From Paracoccus sp. Z118 (lineage in GTDB: Bacteria > Pseudomonadota > Alphaproteobacteria > Rhodobacterales > Rhodobacteraceae): a stretch of 64,000 bases of DNA. Where the stretch lies: NCBI RefSeq assembly GCF_019061185.1, contig NZ_JAHQZU010000006.1, forward strand, positions 62,001-126,000, in the 5' to 3' direction. The notes below the pieces were generated by a model. The model was not told the DNA's origin, searched no databases, and saw only the letters and a program-made list of their open reading frames with translations. Positions within the stretch are counted from its first letter, which is position 1. Each line of letters opens with the position of its first letter. A program made the translations under genes and the position numbers. This document shows, piece by piece, positions 40,670-50,008 of this stretch.

Positions 40670-42991
40670 GTGCCGACCTTCTCCACGACCCTGGAACAGG
40701 CAATCCATGCCGCGCTGTCGCTGGCCAACCAGCATCGCCATGAGCTTGCCACCCTCGAACATCTGCTGCTCGCCCTGACCGAGGAGCCTGACGCCATCAA
40801 CGTCATGCAGGCCTGCAACGTCGATCTGGACGAATTGCGGCGGATGCTGACGGAATACATCGACGACGACCTCTCGACGCTGATCACCGATGTGGACGGC
40901 TCGGAAGCCGTGCCCACCGCCGCCTTCCAGCGCGTGATCCAGCGCGCCGCCATCCATGTCCAGTCCTCGGGCCGGGCAGAGGTGACGGGCGCCAACGTGC
41001 TGGTCGCGATCTTCGCCGAACGCGAATCGAACGCCGCCTTCTTCCTGCAGGAGCTGGAGATGACGCGCTACGACGCCGTCAACTTCATCGCCCACGGCGT
41101 CGCCAAGAATCCTTCCTTTTCCGAACCCCGGCATGTTCAGGGGGCCGATCAGGAACAGCAGGCCGAAGCCTCGGCCGGCAAGCCCGGCAAGGACGATTCG
41201 GCGCTGGCGAAATACTGCGTGGACCTGAACGAAAAGGCGAAAAAGGGCGACGTGGACCCGCTGATCGGCCGCGCCGACGAAGTCGAGCGCTGCATCCAGG
41301 TGCTGTGCCGCCGCCGCAAGAACAACCCGCTGCTGGTGGGCGATCCGGGCGTCGGCAAGACCGCCATCGCCGAGGGGCTCGCGCTCAAGATCATCCGCGG
41401 CGAGACGCCCGACATCCTGGCGGGCGCGACGATCTATTCGCTCGACATGGGCGCGCTGCTGGCCGGCACCCGCTATCGCGGCGACTTCGAGGAACGCCTG
41501 AAGGCCGTGGTGAAGGAGCTTGAGGAGCACGACGACGCGATCCTGTTCATCGACGAGATCCACACCGTCATTGGCGCGGGTGCGACCAGCGGGGGGGCGA
41601 TGGATGCCTCGAACCTGCTGAAGCCGGCGCTGGCCGGGGGCAAGCTGCGCTGCATGGGCTCGACCACCTACAAGGAGTTCCGCCAGCATTTCGAGAAGGA
41701 TCGCGCGCTGAGCCGCCGGTTCCAGAAGATCGACGTGAACGAGCCGTCGGTGCCGGACGCCATCAAGATCCTGATGGGCCTGAAACCCAGCTTCGAGAAG
41801 CATCACGAGCTGCGCTACACCTCGGACGCGATCCGCTCCGCGGTGGAGCTCGCCTCGCGCTATATCAACGACCGCAAGCTGCCCGACAGCGCCATCGACG
41901 TGATCGACGAGGCGGGGGCGGCCCAGCATCTCGTGGCCGAAAGCAAGCGCCGCAAGACCATCGGCATCAAGGAAATCGAGGCGGTGGTCGCCAAGATCGC
42001 CCGCATCCCGCCGAAAAGCGTCTCTAAGGACGACGCCGAGGTGCTGCGCGATCTGGAAAGGACGCTCAAGCGGCTGGTCTTCGGGCAGGACAAGGCGATC
42101 GAGGCGCTGGCGTCGTCGATCAAGCTGGCCCGCGCCGGGCTGCGCGAGCCCGAGAAGCCGATCGGCAACTACCTGTTCGCGGGTCCGACCGGCGTCGGCA
42201 AGACCGAGGTCGCAAAGCAGCTCGCCTCGACGCTCGGGGTGGAACTGCTGCGCTTCGACATGTCGGAATACATGGAGAAGCACGCGGTTTCCCGGCTGAT
42301 CGGCGCCCCGCCCGGCTATGTCGGCTTCGATCAGGGCGGGCTGCTGACCGACGGCGTGGACCAGCATCCGCACAGCGTCCTGCTGCTGGACGAGATCGAA
42401 AAGGCGCACCCCGATGTCTTCAACATCCTTCTGCAGGTGATGGACCACGGCAAGCTGACCGACCACAACGGCAAGCAGGTCGATTTCCGCAACGTGATCC
42501 TGATCATGACCACGAACGCGGGCGCGGCGGATCAGGCCCGCGCGGCGATCGGCTTCGGCCGCGACCGGCGCGAGGGCGAGGATACCGAAGCGATCGAGCG
42601 CACCTTCACGCCCGAGTTCCGCAACCGGCTCGACGCGATCATCAGCTTCGCGCCGCTGCCGCGCGAGGTGATCGTGCAGGTGGTCGAGAAGTTCATCCTC
42701 CAGCTGGAGGCGCAACTCATGGACCGGGGCGTGCATATCGAACTGACCGAGGAAGCCGGCGGCTGGCTGGCCGACAAGGGCTACGACGACAAGATGGGCG
42801 CCCGCCCGCTAGCCCGCGTCATCCAGGAGCACATCAAGAAGCCGCTGGCCGAGGAACTGCTGTTCGGCCGCCTGACCAAGGGCGGCGTGGTCCGGGTGCG
42901 GATCGAGGACGACAAGCCGGTCTTCGACATCTCGGGCCCCGCGACGCCGCGGCTGACGAAGGAATCGCCGCCTCTGCTGACGGCGGACTGA
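40670..42991 (+). CDS. clpA: ATP-dependent Clp protease ATP-binding subunit ClpA
   Basis: 773-residue double AAA+ unfoldase that feeds substrates to ClpP. N-terminal repeat domain starts [18 protein letters not shown]. The first AAA module has Walker A GDPGVGKT at 224-231 and Walker [15 protein letters not shown]. The second has Walker A GPTGVGKT at about 504-511 and [17 protein letters not shown] ClpP-docking loop is expected in the second module. It uses a GTG start with GACAGGAG upstream. The ClpS adaptor gene, often immediately upstream, is absent here. A strong terminator follows. Confidence 0.97.
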   Translation: MPTFSTTLEQAIHAALSLANQHRHELATLEHLLLALTEEPDAINVMQACNVDLDELRRMLTEYIDDDLSTLITDVDGSEAVPTAAFQRVIQRAAIHVQSSGRAEVTGANVLVAIFAERESNAAFFLQELEMTRYDAVNFIAHGVAKNPSFSEPRHVQGADQEQQAEASAGKPGKDDSALAKYCVDLNEKAKKGDVDPLIGRADEVERCIQVLCRRRKNNPLLVGDPGVGKTAIAEGLALKIIRGETPDILAGATIYSLDMGALLAGTRYRGDFEERLKAVVKELEEHDDAILFIDEIHTVIGAGATSGGAMDASNLLKPALAGGKLRCMGSTTYKEFRQHFEKDRALSRRFQKIDVNEPSVPDAIKILMGLKPSFEKHHELRYTSDAIRSAVELASRYINDRKLPDSAIDVIDEAGAAQHLVAESKRRKTIGIKEIEAVVAKIARIPPKSVSKDDAEVLRDLERTLKRLVFGQDKAIEALASSIKLARAGLREPEKPIGNYLFAGPTGVGKTEVAKQLASTLGVELLRFDMSEYMEKHAVSRLIGAPPGYVGFDQGGLLTDGVDQHPHSVLLLDEIEKAHPDVFNILLQVMDHGKLTDHNGKQVDFRNVILIMTTNAGAADQARAAIGFGRDRREGEDTEAIERTFTPEFRNRLDAIISFAPLPREVIVQVVEKFILQLEAQLMDRGVHIELTEEAGGWLADKGYDDKMGARPLARVIQEHIKKPLAEELLFGRLTKGGVVRVRIEDDKPVFDISGPATPRLTKESPPLLTAD

Positions 42992-43013
42992 TCCGCGTCA
43001 TATGTGCAACAAC

Positions 43014-43044
43014 ACGGCTCCGGAGAGACTCCGGGGCCGTTTCC
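43014..43044 (+). terminator. Intrinsic terminator of clpA
   Basis: ACGGCTCCGGAG (43014-43025) pairs with CTCCGGGGCCGT (43029-43040) around an AGA loop, with one G-T pair, followed by TTCC. It begins 23 bases after the clpA stop. Confidence 0.75.
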
Positions 43045-43187
43045 GTGCGGGATCAGAGGGGCATCCAGCCACCCGCCCGGCAGGGCATGGAACGTGCTTG
43101 GCCCCCGACGCAACCCAACCACATCTTCCACATTTCCGTCATGAAACTATGCTTCACACCGCAGACGAACCCATGCAGGAGCCTGCG

Positions 43188-44141
43188 ATGACCGACCGTC
43201 CCGATACCGGCGTTCCACCCACCCATGTCGATCTGACCCCCGCGGAGGGCGCCGACTGGCTGGAGAACGAACTGGCCGAGACCCTCGACGAGGAAATCGA
43301 GCTGGAGCTCGAGGACGCGGCCCTCTCGGCGGCGATCGCCAGGGTCTATCGCAAGGCCCGGCCCGACCAGCTCGACCGCGGGATCTATTTCCGCGAGCTG
43401 CTGCGCCTTCAGTCGGAACTCATCAAGCTGCAGGACTGGGTATCCCACCACAAGGAAAAGGTCGTCGTCATCTTCGAGGGGCGCGACAGCGCCGGCAAGG
43501 GCGGCGTCATCAAGCGCATCAGCCAGCGCCTCAATCCCCGCGTCGTCCGCACCGTGGCCCTGCCCGCCCCGTCCGACCGCGAGAAGACGCAGTGGTATTT
43601 CCAACGCTACGTCCCCCACCTGCCCGCGGGCGGCGAGATCGTCCTGTTCGACCGCAGCTGGTATAACCGCTCGGGCGTCGAGCGGGTGATGGGCTTCGCC
43701 ACCGAGGACGAGGTCGAGCAGTTCTTCCAGGACGTGCCGGAGTTCGAGCGGATGCTCGTCCGGTCGGGCATCAGGGTGGTGAAATACTGGTTCTCGGTCA
43801 CCGACGAGGAGCAGCAGATGCGCTTTCTCATGCGCATCCATGACCCGCTGAAGCAGTGGAAACTGTCGCCGATGGACCTCCAGTCCCGCGTCCGCTGGGA
43901 AGCCTATACCAAAGCCAAGGAGGACATGTTCGAGCGCACGAACATTCCAGAGGCGCCGTGGTATATCGTGCCCGGCAACGACAAGCGCCGCGCGCGGCTG
44001 AACTGCATCTCGCACCTGCTGAGCCTCGTGCCCTATACCGACATCGAGCAGGACGAGATCACCCTGCCCGACCGCGTGTTCAACCCCGATTACGAGCGCG
44101 AGGTGCTGCCGCGCGATCTCTACGTGCCTGAACGCTATTGA
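43188..44141 (+). CDS. ppk2: Polyphosphate kinase 2
   Basis: 317-residue PPK2-family enzyme that transfers phosphate between polyphosphate and nucleotides; class cannot be fixed from sequence reading alone. Walker A-like FEGRDSAGKGGVIKRI is at about 96-111, the Walker B and lid motif is FDRSWYNRSGVERVMGF at about 154-170. KYWFSVTDEEQQMRF and RWEAYTKAKEDMFERTN follow. The N-terminal 45 residues are acidic. The start at 43188 has CAGGAG six bases upstream; in-frame ATGs at 43149 and 43173 are alternatives. It stands alone after the clpA terminator. Confidence 0.93.
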   Translation: MTDRPDTGVPPTHVDLTPAEGADWLENELAETLDEEIELELEDAALSAAIARVYRKARPDQLDRGIYFRELLRLQSELIKLQDWVSHHKEKVVVIFEGRDSAGKGGVIKRISQRLNPRVVRTVALPAPSDREKTQWYFQRYVPHLPAGGEIVLFDRSWYNRSGVERVMGFATEDEVEQFFQDVPEFERMLVRSGIRVVKYWFSVTDEEQQMRFLMRIHDPLKQWKLSPMDLQSRVRWEAYTKAKEDMFERTNIPEAPWYIVPGNDKRRARLNCISHLLSLVPYTDIEQDEITLPDRVFNPDYEREVLPRDLYVPERY

Positions 44142-44161
44142 TATTTGCTAGCCGAGGACCG

Positions 44162-44455
44162 ATGCCGAAAGCCTACTGGATCGCTCATGTGAGCGTCGAT
44201 GACCCCGCCGCCTACGAGGCCTACCGCTCTGCCAACGCCGCCGCCTTTTCGAAATACGGGGCGCGGTTCCTGGTGCGCGGCGGCCAGCAGACGCTGGTGG
44301 AAGGCAGCCTGCGGCCGCGCTGCGTGGTGATCGAGTTCGCCGATCTCGCCACCGCGCAGGCCTGCTACGACAGCCCCGAATATCAGGCCGCCAAGGCCCT
44401 GCGCGATCCGGTCAGCACGGGCGACATCGCCATCGTCGAGGGGTGGGACGGCTGA
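44162..44455 (+). CDS. DUF1330 domain-containing protein
   Basis: 97-residue protein with a ferredoxin-like dimeric alpha/beta-barrel fold. The DUF1330 pattern is clear: KAYWIAHVSVDDPAAYEAYR, then KYGARFLVRGGQQTLVEG, then VVIEFADLATAQACYDSPEY, and a C-terminal DIAIVEGWDG. Its function is unknown; relatives resemble small monooxygenase-like or stress proteins. The ATG at 44162 is preceded by GCCGAGGACC. It is 20 bases after ppk2 and 63 bases before the TerB-like gene on the same strand. Confidence 0.85.
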   Translation: MPKAYWIAHVSVDDPAAYEAYRSANAAAFSKYGARFLVRGGQQTLVEGSLRPRCVVIEFADLATAQACYDSPEYQAAKALRDPVSTGDIAIVEGWDG

Positions 44456-44518
44456 CCGGCCCTCGCAGGCGCGGCATGAAGTTCTTGTAAGTGGCCATGC
44501 AACTTCTATGATGCCGCC

Positions 44519-44974
44519 ATGTTCCGCAGCCTGCTGTCCCGCCTGTTCTCCGAAGAATCCGAAGCCGCTCCGCTGGCGGCGAACGATGCCGATATGGCGG
44601 TGGCCGCGCTGCTGGTGCGGCTCGCCCGCGCGGACGACCGCTATTCGGACGACGAGCGCACCCATATCGACCACATCATCGCGACGCGCCACAGGTTCGA
44701 CCCCGAAGCGGCCAGGGATTATCGCGTCGCCGCCGAAATGATCGAGGCAGAGGCGCCCGACACGGTTCGCTTCACCCGCATGATAAAGGATCGGGTGCCG
44801 CTGGAAAGCCGCATCTCGGTGATCGCGGCGATGTGGCAGGTGGCCTTCGCCGATGGCCGCCGCAGCGAGCATGAGGACGCGCTGATCCGCCTCGCCGCCA
44901 ACCTGCTGGGCGTGACCGACCGCGAATCCGCCGTGGCCCGGCAAGAGGTCGTCGAGGCTCAGGCCCGCAGCTGA
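44519..44974 (+). CDS. TerB-like tellurite resistance domain protein
   Basis: 151-residue all-helical soluble protein. Two repeats of the TerB acidic helix-loop pattern can be seen: VAALLVRLARADDRYSDDER and MWQVAFADGRRSEHEDALI, where the DxxxxxxE-type spacing of acidic residues is thought to bind a metal. Members are often called TerB family but only some are linked to tellurite resistance; no other ter gene is nearby. The start at 44519 follows a short gap after the DUF1330 gene. Confidence 0.82.
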   Translation: MFRSLLSRLFSEESEAAPLAANDADMAVAALLVRLARADDRYSDDERTHIDHIIATRHRFDPEAARDYRVAAEMIEAEAPDTVRFTRMIKDRVPLESRISVIAAMWQVAFADGRRSEHEDALIRLAANLLGVTDRESAVARQEVVEAQARS

Positions 44975-45095
44975 CGCGGACGGTCCGGCCTCGTTTACGC
45001 CGGCCTTTCGCGGACCGCGTGCGCAACATGCCCTGACGTCCCGCGCCGCATGAAACCGTTGCAATCGGGGCAGAGTTCGCGCCACATTGCGCCGT

Positions 45096-45902
45096 ATGAC
45101 CAGCCCTCCCGCCCCTGTCCCAAGCCCAGCCGACGCCGTGCCGGTGATCGAGCTTCGCGACCTGCACAAGGCCTACGGCCCGCTCGAGGTGATCCGGGGC
45201 ATTTCGCTGCGGGCGCCGCGCGGGCATGTGGTGACGCTGATCGGCTCCTCCGGGTCGGGCAAATCCACCCTGCTGCGCTGCTGCAACCTGCTGGAATACA
45301 GCCAGTCCGGCGAGGTGCTGTTCGAGGGCGAGCCGGTGCGATGGAAAGCAGCGGGGGCCGGGCGCCTCCCCGCCGACCGGAACCAACTGCGCCGCATCCG
45401 CACGAACCTGTCGATGGTGTTCCAGCAGTTCAACCTGTGGGCGCATCTGACCATCCTGCAGAACGTGACGGAGGCGCCCGTCACCGTGCTGGGACAGGAC
45501 CGCGCGCAGGTCGAGGACCGGGCGCGCAAGCTGCTCGCCAAGGTCGGGATCGCCGACAAGGCCGACGCATGGCCGGCCCAGCTTTCCGGCGGCCAGCAGC
45601 AGCGCGCCGCCATCGCGCGCGCGCTGTGCATGGAGCCGCGCGCCCTGCTCTTCGACGAGCCGACCAGCGCCCTCGACCCCGAGCTTCAGCAGGAGGTCGT
45701 GCGGGTCATCAAGGATCTGGCGGGCGAGCACCGCACCATGATCCTGGTCACGCACGACATGCGGTTGGCGGCCGATGTCAGCGACCATGTCGTGTTCCTG
45801 CATCAGGGCCGCATCGAGGAGGAGGGCCCGCCAGATCAGATGTTCCGCGCACCCCGCACCGACCGGCTGCGCCAATTCCTCAGCGCCACGATGATGGCGT
45901 GA
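45096..45902 (+). CDS. Polar amino-acid ABC transporter ATP-binding protein (HisP/GlnQ-like)
   Basis: 268-residue ATPase. Walker A GSSGSGKS is at about 50-57, the Q-loop region SMVFQQFNLWAHLT, the signature LSGGQQQRAAIARAL, and Walker B ALLFDEPTSALDPE. This is the pattern of polar amino-acid importers. The ATG at 45096 is preferred; a TTG at 45087 adds three residues. It heads a five-gene cluster: ATPase, binding protein, two permeases and a glutamine-synthetase-like enzyme, all on the plus strand with short gaps. Confidence 0.93.
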   Translation: MTSPPAPVPSPADAVPVIELRDLHKAYGPLEVIRGISLRAPRGHVVTLIGSSGSGKSTLLRCCNLLEYSQSGEVLFEGEPVRWKAAGAGRLPADRNQLRRIRTNLSMVFQQFNLWAHLTILQNVTEAPVTVLGQDRAQVEDRARKLLAKVGIADKADAWPAQLSGGQQQRAAIARALCMEPRALLFDEPTSALDPELQQEVVRVIKDLAGEHRTMILVTHDMRLAADVSDHVVFLHQGRIEEEGPPDQMFRAPRTDRLRQFLSATMMA

Positions 45903-45922
45903 CAATCCAACGGGAGACGACG

Positions 45923-46711
45923 ATGAAGCGACTGATGATTGCCGCCACGCTGCTGGCGCTGACAGCGGGGGCCGGCGCGGCGCAGGTGATCCGCATGGGG
46001 ACCGAGGGCGCCTACCCTCCCTACAACTTCGTCAACGACAAGGGCGAGATCGACGGGTTCGAGATCGAGCTGGGCAACGAACTGTGCCGCCGGATCGAGG
46101 CCGAATGCACCTGGGTCCGCAACGACTGGGATTCGATCATCCCCAACCTCGTGTCGTCGAACTATGACACCATCATGGCCGGCATGAACATCAGCGATGA
46201 ACGCCGGCAGGCGATCGCGTTCTCGGAACCCTACACCCCGCCCCCGCCCTCGGCCTATCTGGCGCTGACCCCCGACGCCGACATCACCGGCTTCGTCGCC
46301 GCGCAGACCGGCACGATTCAGGCGGGCTATGTCGCGGAATCCGGCGCCGAGGTGCTGGAGTTCGCCACCGGCGAAGAAACCGTGGACGCCGTCCGCAACG
46401 GCGAGGCCGAAGCGGTGTTCGCCGACAAGGACTTCCTCGCGCCCTATGTCAACGACTCGAACGGCGAGCTGGTCTGGGTCGAGGGCAAGGACACCGTCGT
46501 CGTGGGCGAAGGGCTGGGCATCGGGATGCGCAAGTCGGACACCGAGCTGAAGGCCCGCTTCGACGCGGCGATCACCTCGATGATCGAGGACGGCTCGCTG
46601 GACGTGCTGATCGCCAAGTGGTTCGGCCCCGAGGCCAAGACCTTCGCCGGCATGGCCGAGACGGAAGCCGCCGCGCCGGCCGACGCGGCCGCGCCCGCTG
46701 CGTCCAACTGA
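45923..46711 (+). CDS. Periplasmic amino-acid-binding protein (family 3)
   Basis: 262-residue exported binding protein. Signal peptide MKRLMIAATLLALTAGAGAA is cleaved near residue 20. The mature protein begins with IRMGTEGAYPPYNFVNDKGE and IDGFEIELGNELCRRI, the standard family 3 signature. WDSIIPNLVSSNYDTIMAGM and a GIGMRKSD hinge strand follow. Two cysteines (LCRRIEAEC) could form a disulfide, as in histidine and arginine-binding proteins. The last 20 residues are Ala/Glu-rich. The ligand is probably a basic or polar amino acid but is not determined. Confidence 0.92.
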   Translation: MKRLMIAATLLALTAGAGAAQVIRMGTEGAYPPYNFVNDKGEIDGFEIELGNELCRRIEAECTWVRNDWDSIIPNLVSSNYDTIMAGMNISDERRQAIAFSEPYTPPPPSAYLALTPDADITGFVAAQTGTIQAGYVAESGAEVLEFATGEETVDAVRNGEAEAVFADKDFLAPYVNDSNGELVWVEGKDTVVVGEGLGIGMRKSDTELKARFDAAITSMIEDGSLDVLIAKWFGPEAKTFAGMAETEAAAPADAAAPAASN

Positions 46712-46764
46712 CCCGCATGAAGATGGACCGTCGCAGCTGACGGCGCGGCGGTCCGCCCGAACCG

Positions 46765-47646
46765 ATGTTCGCCCATTGCAGTGATCCCGGCGCCCTCGAA
46801 GGGCTGGCTTGGCTGATGTGTTATCTCACATCGGGCAAGCATCTGCTGTTCTACGCCTCGTTCGGCACGGTGCTGCTGCTGCTGGCGATCACCGCCCCCA
46901 TCGCGCTGCTGTTCGGCTTCGGCGGGGCTTTCGCGGTGCGCTCGCGCTTCCGGCCGCTGCGCTGGTTCGGGCTGGTCTATACCTCGATGGTGCGCGGGGT
47001 GCCGGACATCCTGTTCTTCCTGTTCGTCCCTATCGCCATGGACCAGGCGCTGGAATGGCTGCGCAGCCGGGTCTATTGCGACCCTACGGTCCCCGTGCGG
47101 CAGGGCAACGAGTTCGTCGTCTGCGCGCTCGCCAAGCTGCCCCGGTCCGACGCCGCCGAATGGGTCCATCAGGGCTACGGCTTCATGCTGGCGGTCATCG
47201 CCTTTTCCATCGTCTTCGGCGCCTTCGCCGCCAACGTCCTGAACGGCGCCATGTCCGCCGTGCCCCGCGCGCAGCTTGAAACCGCCGAGGCTTACGGCCT
47301 GACCGAGCGGCAGATCAACCGCCGCATCCTGATCCCGCAGATGTGGACCTATGCGCTGCCGGGCCTGTCGAACCTGTGGATGATCCTCATCAAGGCCACG
47401 CCGCTGCTGTTCCTGCTGGGGGTCGAGGACATCGTTTACTGGGCGCGCGATCTGGGCGGGACCAAGACCTCGACCTATGCCTATCCGCATCCCGACTGGC
47501 GGCTGTATTATTTCCTCGGCATCCTCGTCTTCTACCTGGCGATGACCTGGGTTTCGCAGCGGGTGATCGACCGCCTTGCTGCCCGGCTCTCGCACGGACA
47601 GGCGACGATGGCGGGCGAGGCGCTGCGGCAGGGTGCAGCGCCATGA
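46765..47646 (+). CDS. Amino-acid ABC transporter permease (first of pair)
   Basis: 293-residue permease, longer than typical HisQ/HisM proteins. After two N-terminal membrane segments and YTSMVRGVPDILFFLFVP, there is a long periplasmic-type insertion with two cysteines (SRVYCDPTVPVRQ and FVVCALAK). The core permease follows. The EAA loop is ETAEAYGLTERQINRRILIP. The end overlaps the ATG of the second permease by 4 bases, so the two are coupled and likely form a heterodimer. Confidence 0.9.
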   Translation: MFAHCSDPGALEGLAWLMCYLTSGKHLLFYASFGTVLLLLAITAPIALLFGFGGAFAVRSRFRPLRWFGLVYTSMVRGVPDILFFLFVPIAMDQALEWLRSRVYCDPTVPVRQGNEFVVCALAKLPRSDAAEWVHQGYGFMLAVIAFSIVFGAFAANVLNGAMSAVPRAQLETAEAYGLTERQINRRILIPQMWTYALPGLSNLWMILIKATPLLFLLGVEDIVYWARDLGGTKTSTYAYPHPDWRLYYFLGILVFYLAMTWVSQRVIDRLAARLSHGQATMAGEALRQGAAP

Positions 47647-48470
47647 ACGAGTGCCTTCAGGCCATCGCCGATCTCGGCCTGCGCTCGATCGGCATCGGCG
47701 AGGCGCTGCCCCGCACCGGGCTGACCCTGTGCCAGCAGATGACGCTGATCGCGTCCGGGCTGATCTGGAACATCTATTTCGGCGTCCTCGCGCTCGCCAT
47801 CGGGTTCTGGCTGGCAACTGGGCTGGCGCTCGCCAAGGCCAGCCGCAACCCGGCTCTGCGCCGCCCGGCCGAGGCGTTCATCTTCGTCTTCCGGGGCAGC
47901 CCGCTCTTCATCCAGTTCTTCATCGCCTATCAGGCTTTCGTGCTGCTGCCCCGCGAGGGGATCGAGCTGTTCGGCCTTCATATGGAGACGAGCTGGCTGA
48001 CGCGTGCCTGGGCCGGGGCGCTGATCGTGCTGGTCCTGAACACCTCCGCCTATTCGGCCGAGATCTTCCACGGCGCCCTGCGCAACGTCCCCAAGGGCGA
48101 TCTGGAGGCCGCCGACGCCTACGGCCTGTCCGGCTGGTCGCGGTTCCGCCGGGTGGTCTGGCCGACGACGCTGCGGCTGGCATGGCCCGCCTATACCAAC
48201 GAGGCGATCTTCCTGTTCCACGCGACGACGCTGGTGTTCTTCTCCGGCTTTCCGGCCTTCCGCCAGCAGGGCGACGCGCTCTACTACGCCAGCTTCATCG
48301 CCGACCGGACCTACAATCCCTTCGTGGCCTATCCCATCGCGGCGGTGTATTTCATCCTTCTGACCCTGTGCCTGATCGGCATTTTCGGGGTCGTCAACCG
48401 GCGGCTGAACCGGCATCTGCCGGGGGCTTCCGCCAAGCGGCTGCGCTTCCGGCCCAATTACATCAGGTGA
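47643..48470 (+). CDS. Amino-acid ABC transporter permease (second of pair)
   Basis: 275-residue permease. Its N-terminus carries an extension with two cysteines (MNECLQAI and LTLCQQM) before the first membrane helix. Family marks: EAFIFVFRGSPLFIQFFI, then NTSAYSAEIFHGALRNVPKG, and the EAA loop EAADAYGLSGWSRFRRVVWP. The start overlaps the previous stop (ATGA). The glutamine-synthetase-like gene begins only 5 bases after its stop, which ties that enzyme to the transporter. Confidence 0.9.
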   Translation: MNECLQAIADLGLRSIGIGEALPRTGLTLCQQMTLIASGLIWNIYFGVLALAIGFWLATGLALAKASRNPALRRPAEAFIFVFRGSPLFIQFFIAYQAFVLLPREGIELFGLHMETSWLTRAWAGALIVLVLNTSAYSAEIFHGALRNVPKGDLEAADAYGLSGWSRFRRVVWPTTLRLAWPAYTNEAIFLFHATTLVFFSGFPAFRQQGDALYYASFIADRTYNPFVAYPIAAVYFILLTLCLIGIFGVVNRRLNRHLPGASAKRLRFRPNYIR

Positions 48471-48475
48471 TCGAC

Positions 48476-49807
48476 ATGGACTGGCTGCGCGAACATCCCG
48501 AGGTCCGAACGATCCGCGTGGCCGCCGCCGACCTCAACGGCGTCGCGCGCGGCAAACGGATGCCGGCCCGGTTCGCCGAGAAGCTGATGACCGAGGGGAC
48601 GAAGTTCCCCTTTTCGGTCCTCAACATGGACATCTGGGGCGAGGACATCGAGGACAGCCCTCTGGTCTTCAAGGCGGGCGACCCCGATGGCGTCCTGATG
48701 CCGACCGAGCGGGGCTTCATGCCGATGCCCTGGCTTCAGGCGCCCACCGGCCTTCTGCCGCTGTGGATGTTCCACCCGGACGGCCGCCCCTATGACGGCG
48801 ATCCGCGCCACGCGCTCGCGCAGGTGGCCGATCGCTACAAGGCCGCCGGGCTGACCCCCGTGGTCGCGACCGAGCTTGAGTTCTTCCTGATCGACGATTC
48901 CGGCAAGCATCTTCAGGTGCCGCCCAGCCCCCGGTCCGGCAAGCGCCGCACGGGGGCGGAAACGCTGAGCCTGCGGGCGCTCGACGCCTTCGACGTCTTC
49001 TTCACCGAGCTTTACGACGCCTGCGAGGCGATGGACATTCCCGCCGACACGGCCATTTCCGAAGCCGCACCGGGCCAGTTCGAGATCAACCTGATGCACC
49101 AGCCCGACCCGCTGAAGGCGGCGGACGATGCGTGGCTGTTCAAGCAACTGGTCAAGGGCCTCGCCCGGCGCTTCGGCTTCGCCGGGTCGTTCATGGCCAA
49201 GCCTTACGAGCTTTTCAACGGCAACGGGATGCATGTGCATTTCTCGGTGCTGGACCGCGAGGGGCGCAACATCTTCGACGACGGCAGCGACGCGGGATCG
49301 GACATGCTGCGCCACGCCGTCGCGGGCTGCCTTGCCGCGATGCCCGGCTCGACCCTGGTCTTCGCCCCGCACGAGAATTCCTACGATCGGCTGGTGCCGA
49401 ACGCCCACGCGCCGACCGGCATCGGCTGGGCCTACGAGAACCGCACCTCGGCGATCCGCATCCCGTCCTCCAGCCCCGCGGCGCGGCGGATCGAGCACCG
49501 GACGCCGGGCGGCGACGTGAACCCCTATCTGATGGTCGCCGCCGTCCTCGGCGCGGCGCTGAACGGGATCGAGGACCGCGCCGCCTGCCCGCCCCACATC
49601 ACCGGCAACGCCTACGCGCAGGGGCTGGAGCAGCTTCCTGCCGGCTGGGGCAAGGCGATCGACTGCTTCGAGGCCTCGCCCGAGATCCGCCGCATCTTCC
49701 CGGCGCATCTGATCGAAAACCTCGTGATGACCAAGCGGCAGGAGCTGCACTACATGGCCGAGCTGTCGGACGAGGAAACGGTGGAGTTGTATTTGGATAC
49801 GGTCTGA
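48476..49807 (+). CDS. Glutamine synthetase family protein (gamma-glutamyl-amine synthetase-like)
   Basis: 443-residue ATP-dependent ligase of the GS fold. Seen: the N-terminal AAADLNGVARGKRMP, the catalytic ATELEFFLID, ISEAAPGQFEINL, FNGNGMHVHFSVLD, and the ATP-site NAHAPTGIGWAYENRTSAIRIP (partly quoted: APTGIGWAYENRTSAIR). The last part, GWGKAIDCFEAS with LIENLVMTKRQELHY, fits the PuuA/GlnA3-type subgroup that glutamylates amines or amino acids rather than ammonia. Coupling to an amino-acid importer suggests that the imported compound is glutamylated as the first catabolic step. The substrate is not known. Confidence 0.88.
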   Translation: MDWLREHPEVRTIRVAAADLNGVARGKRMPARFAEKLMTEGTKFPFSVLNMDIWGEDIEDSPLVFKAGDPDGVLMPTERGFMPMPWLQAPTGLLPLWMFHPDGRPYDGDPRHALAQVADRYKAAGLTPVVATELEFFLIDDSGKHLQVPPSPRSGKRRTGAETLSLRALDAFDVFFTELYDACEAMDIPADTAISEAAPGQFEINLMHQPDPLKAADDAWLFKQLVKGLARRFGFAGSFMAKPYELFNGNGMHVHFSVLDREGRNIFDDGSDAGSDMLRHAVAGCLAAMPGSTLVFAPHENSYDRLVPNAHAPTGIGWAYENRTSAIRIPSSSPAARRIEHRTPGGDVNPYLMVAAVLGAALNGIEDRAACPPHITGNAYAQGLEQLPAGWGKAIDCFEASPEIRRIFPAHLIENLVMTKRQELHYMAELSDEETVELYLDTV

Positions 49808-50008
49808 TCGGGATCGCGGCGGGCCGCCGCCCCATCGCGTCCGCAGGATTGCTGCGGTGCGCCGGGCGGACCCCGCCGGATCGAAAATTTCGGCTCACTC
49901 CCGTCATCGCCTCGTGTTCTCCGTCGTCCCAAGCCGCTCATGAACCACGCCGGTGATCGGCGCGTTTTCCCCTCACCCCGCGCCCTGCGCCCATCCGTCG
50001 AGTGACCC

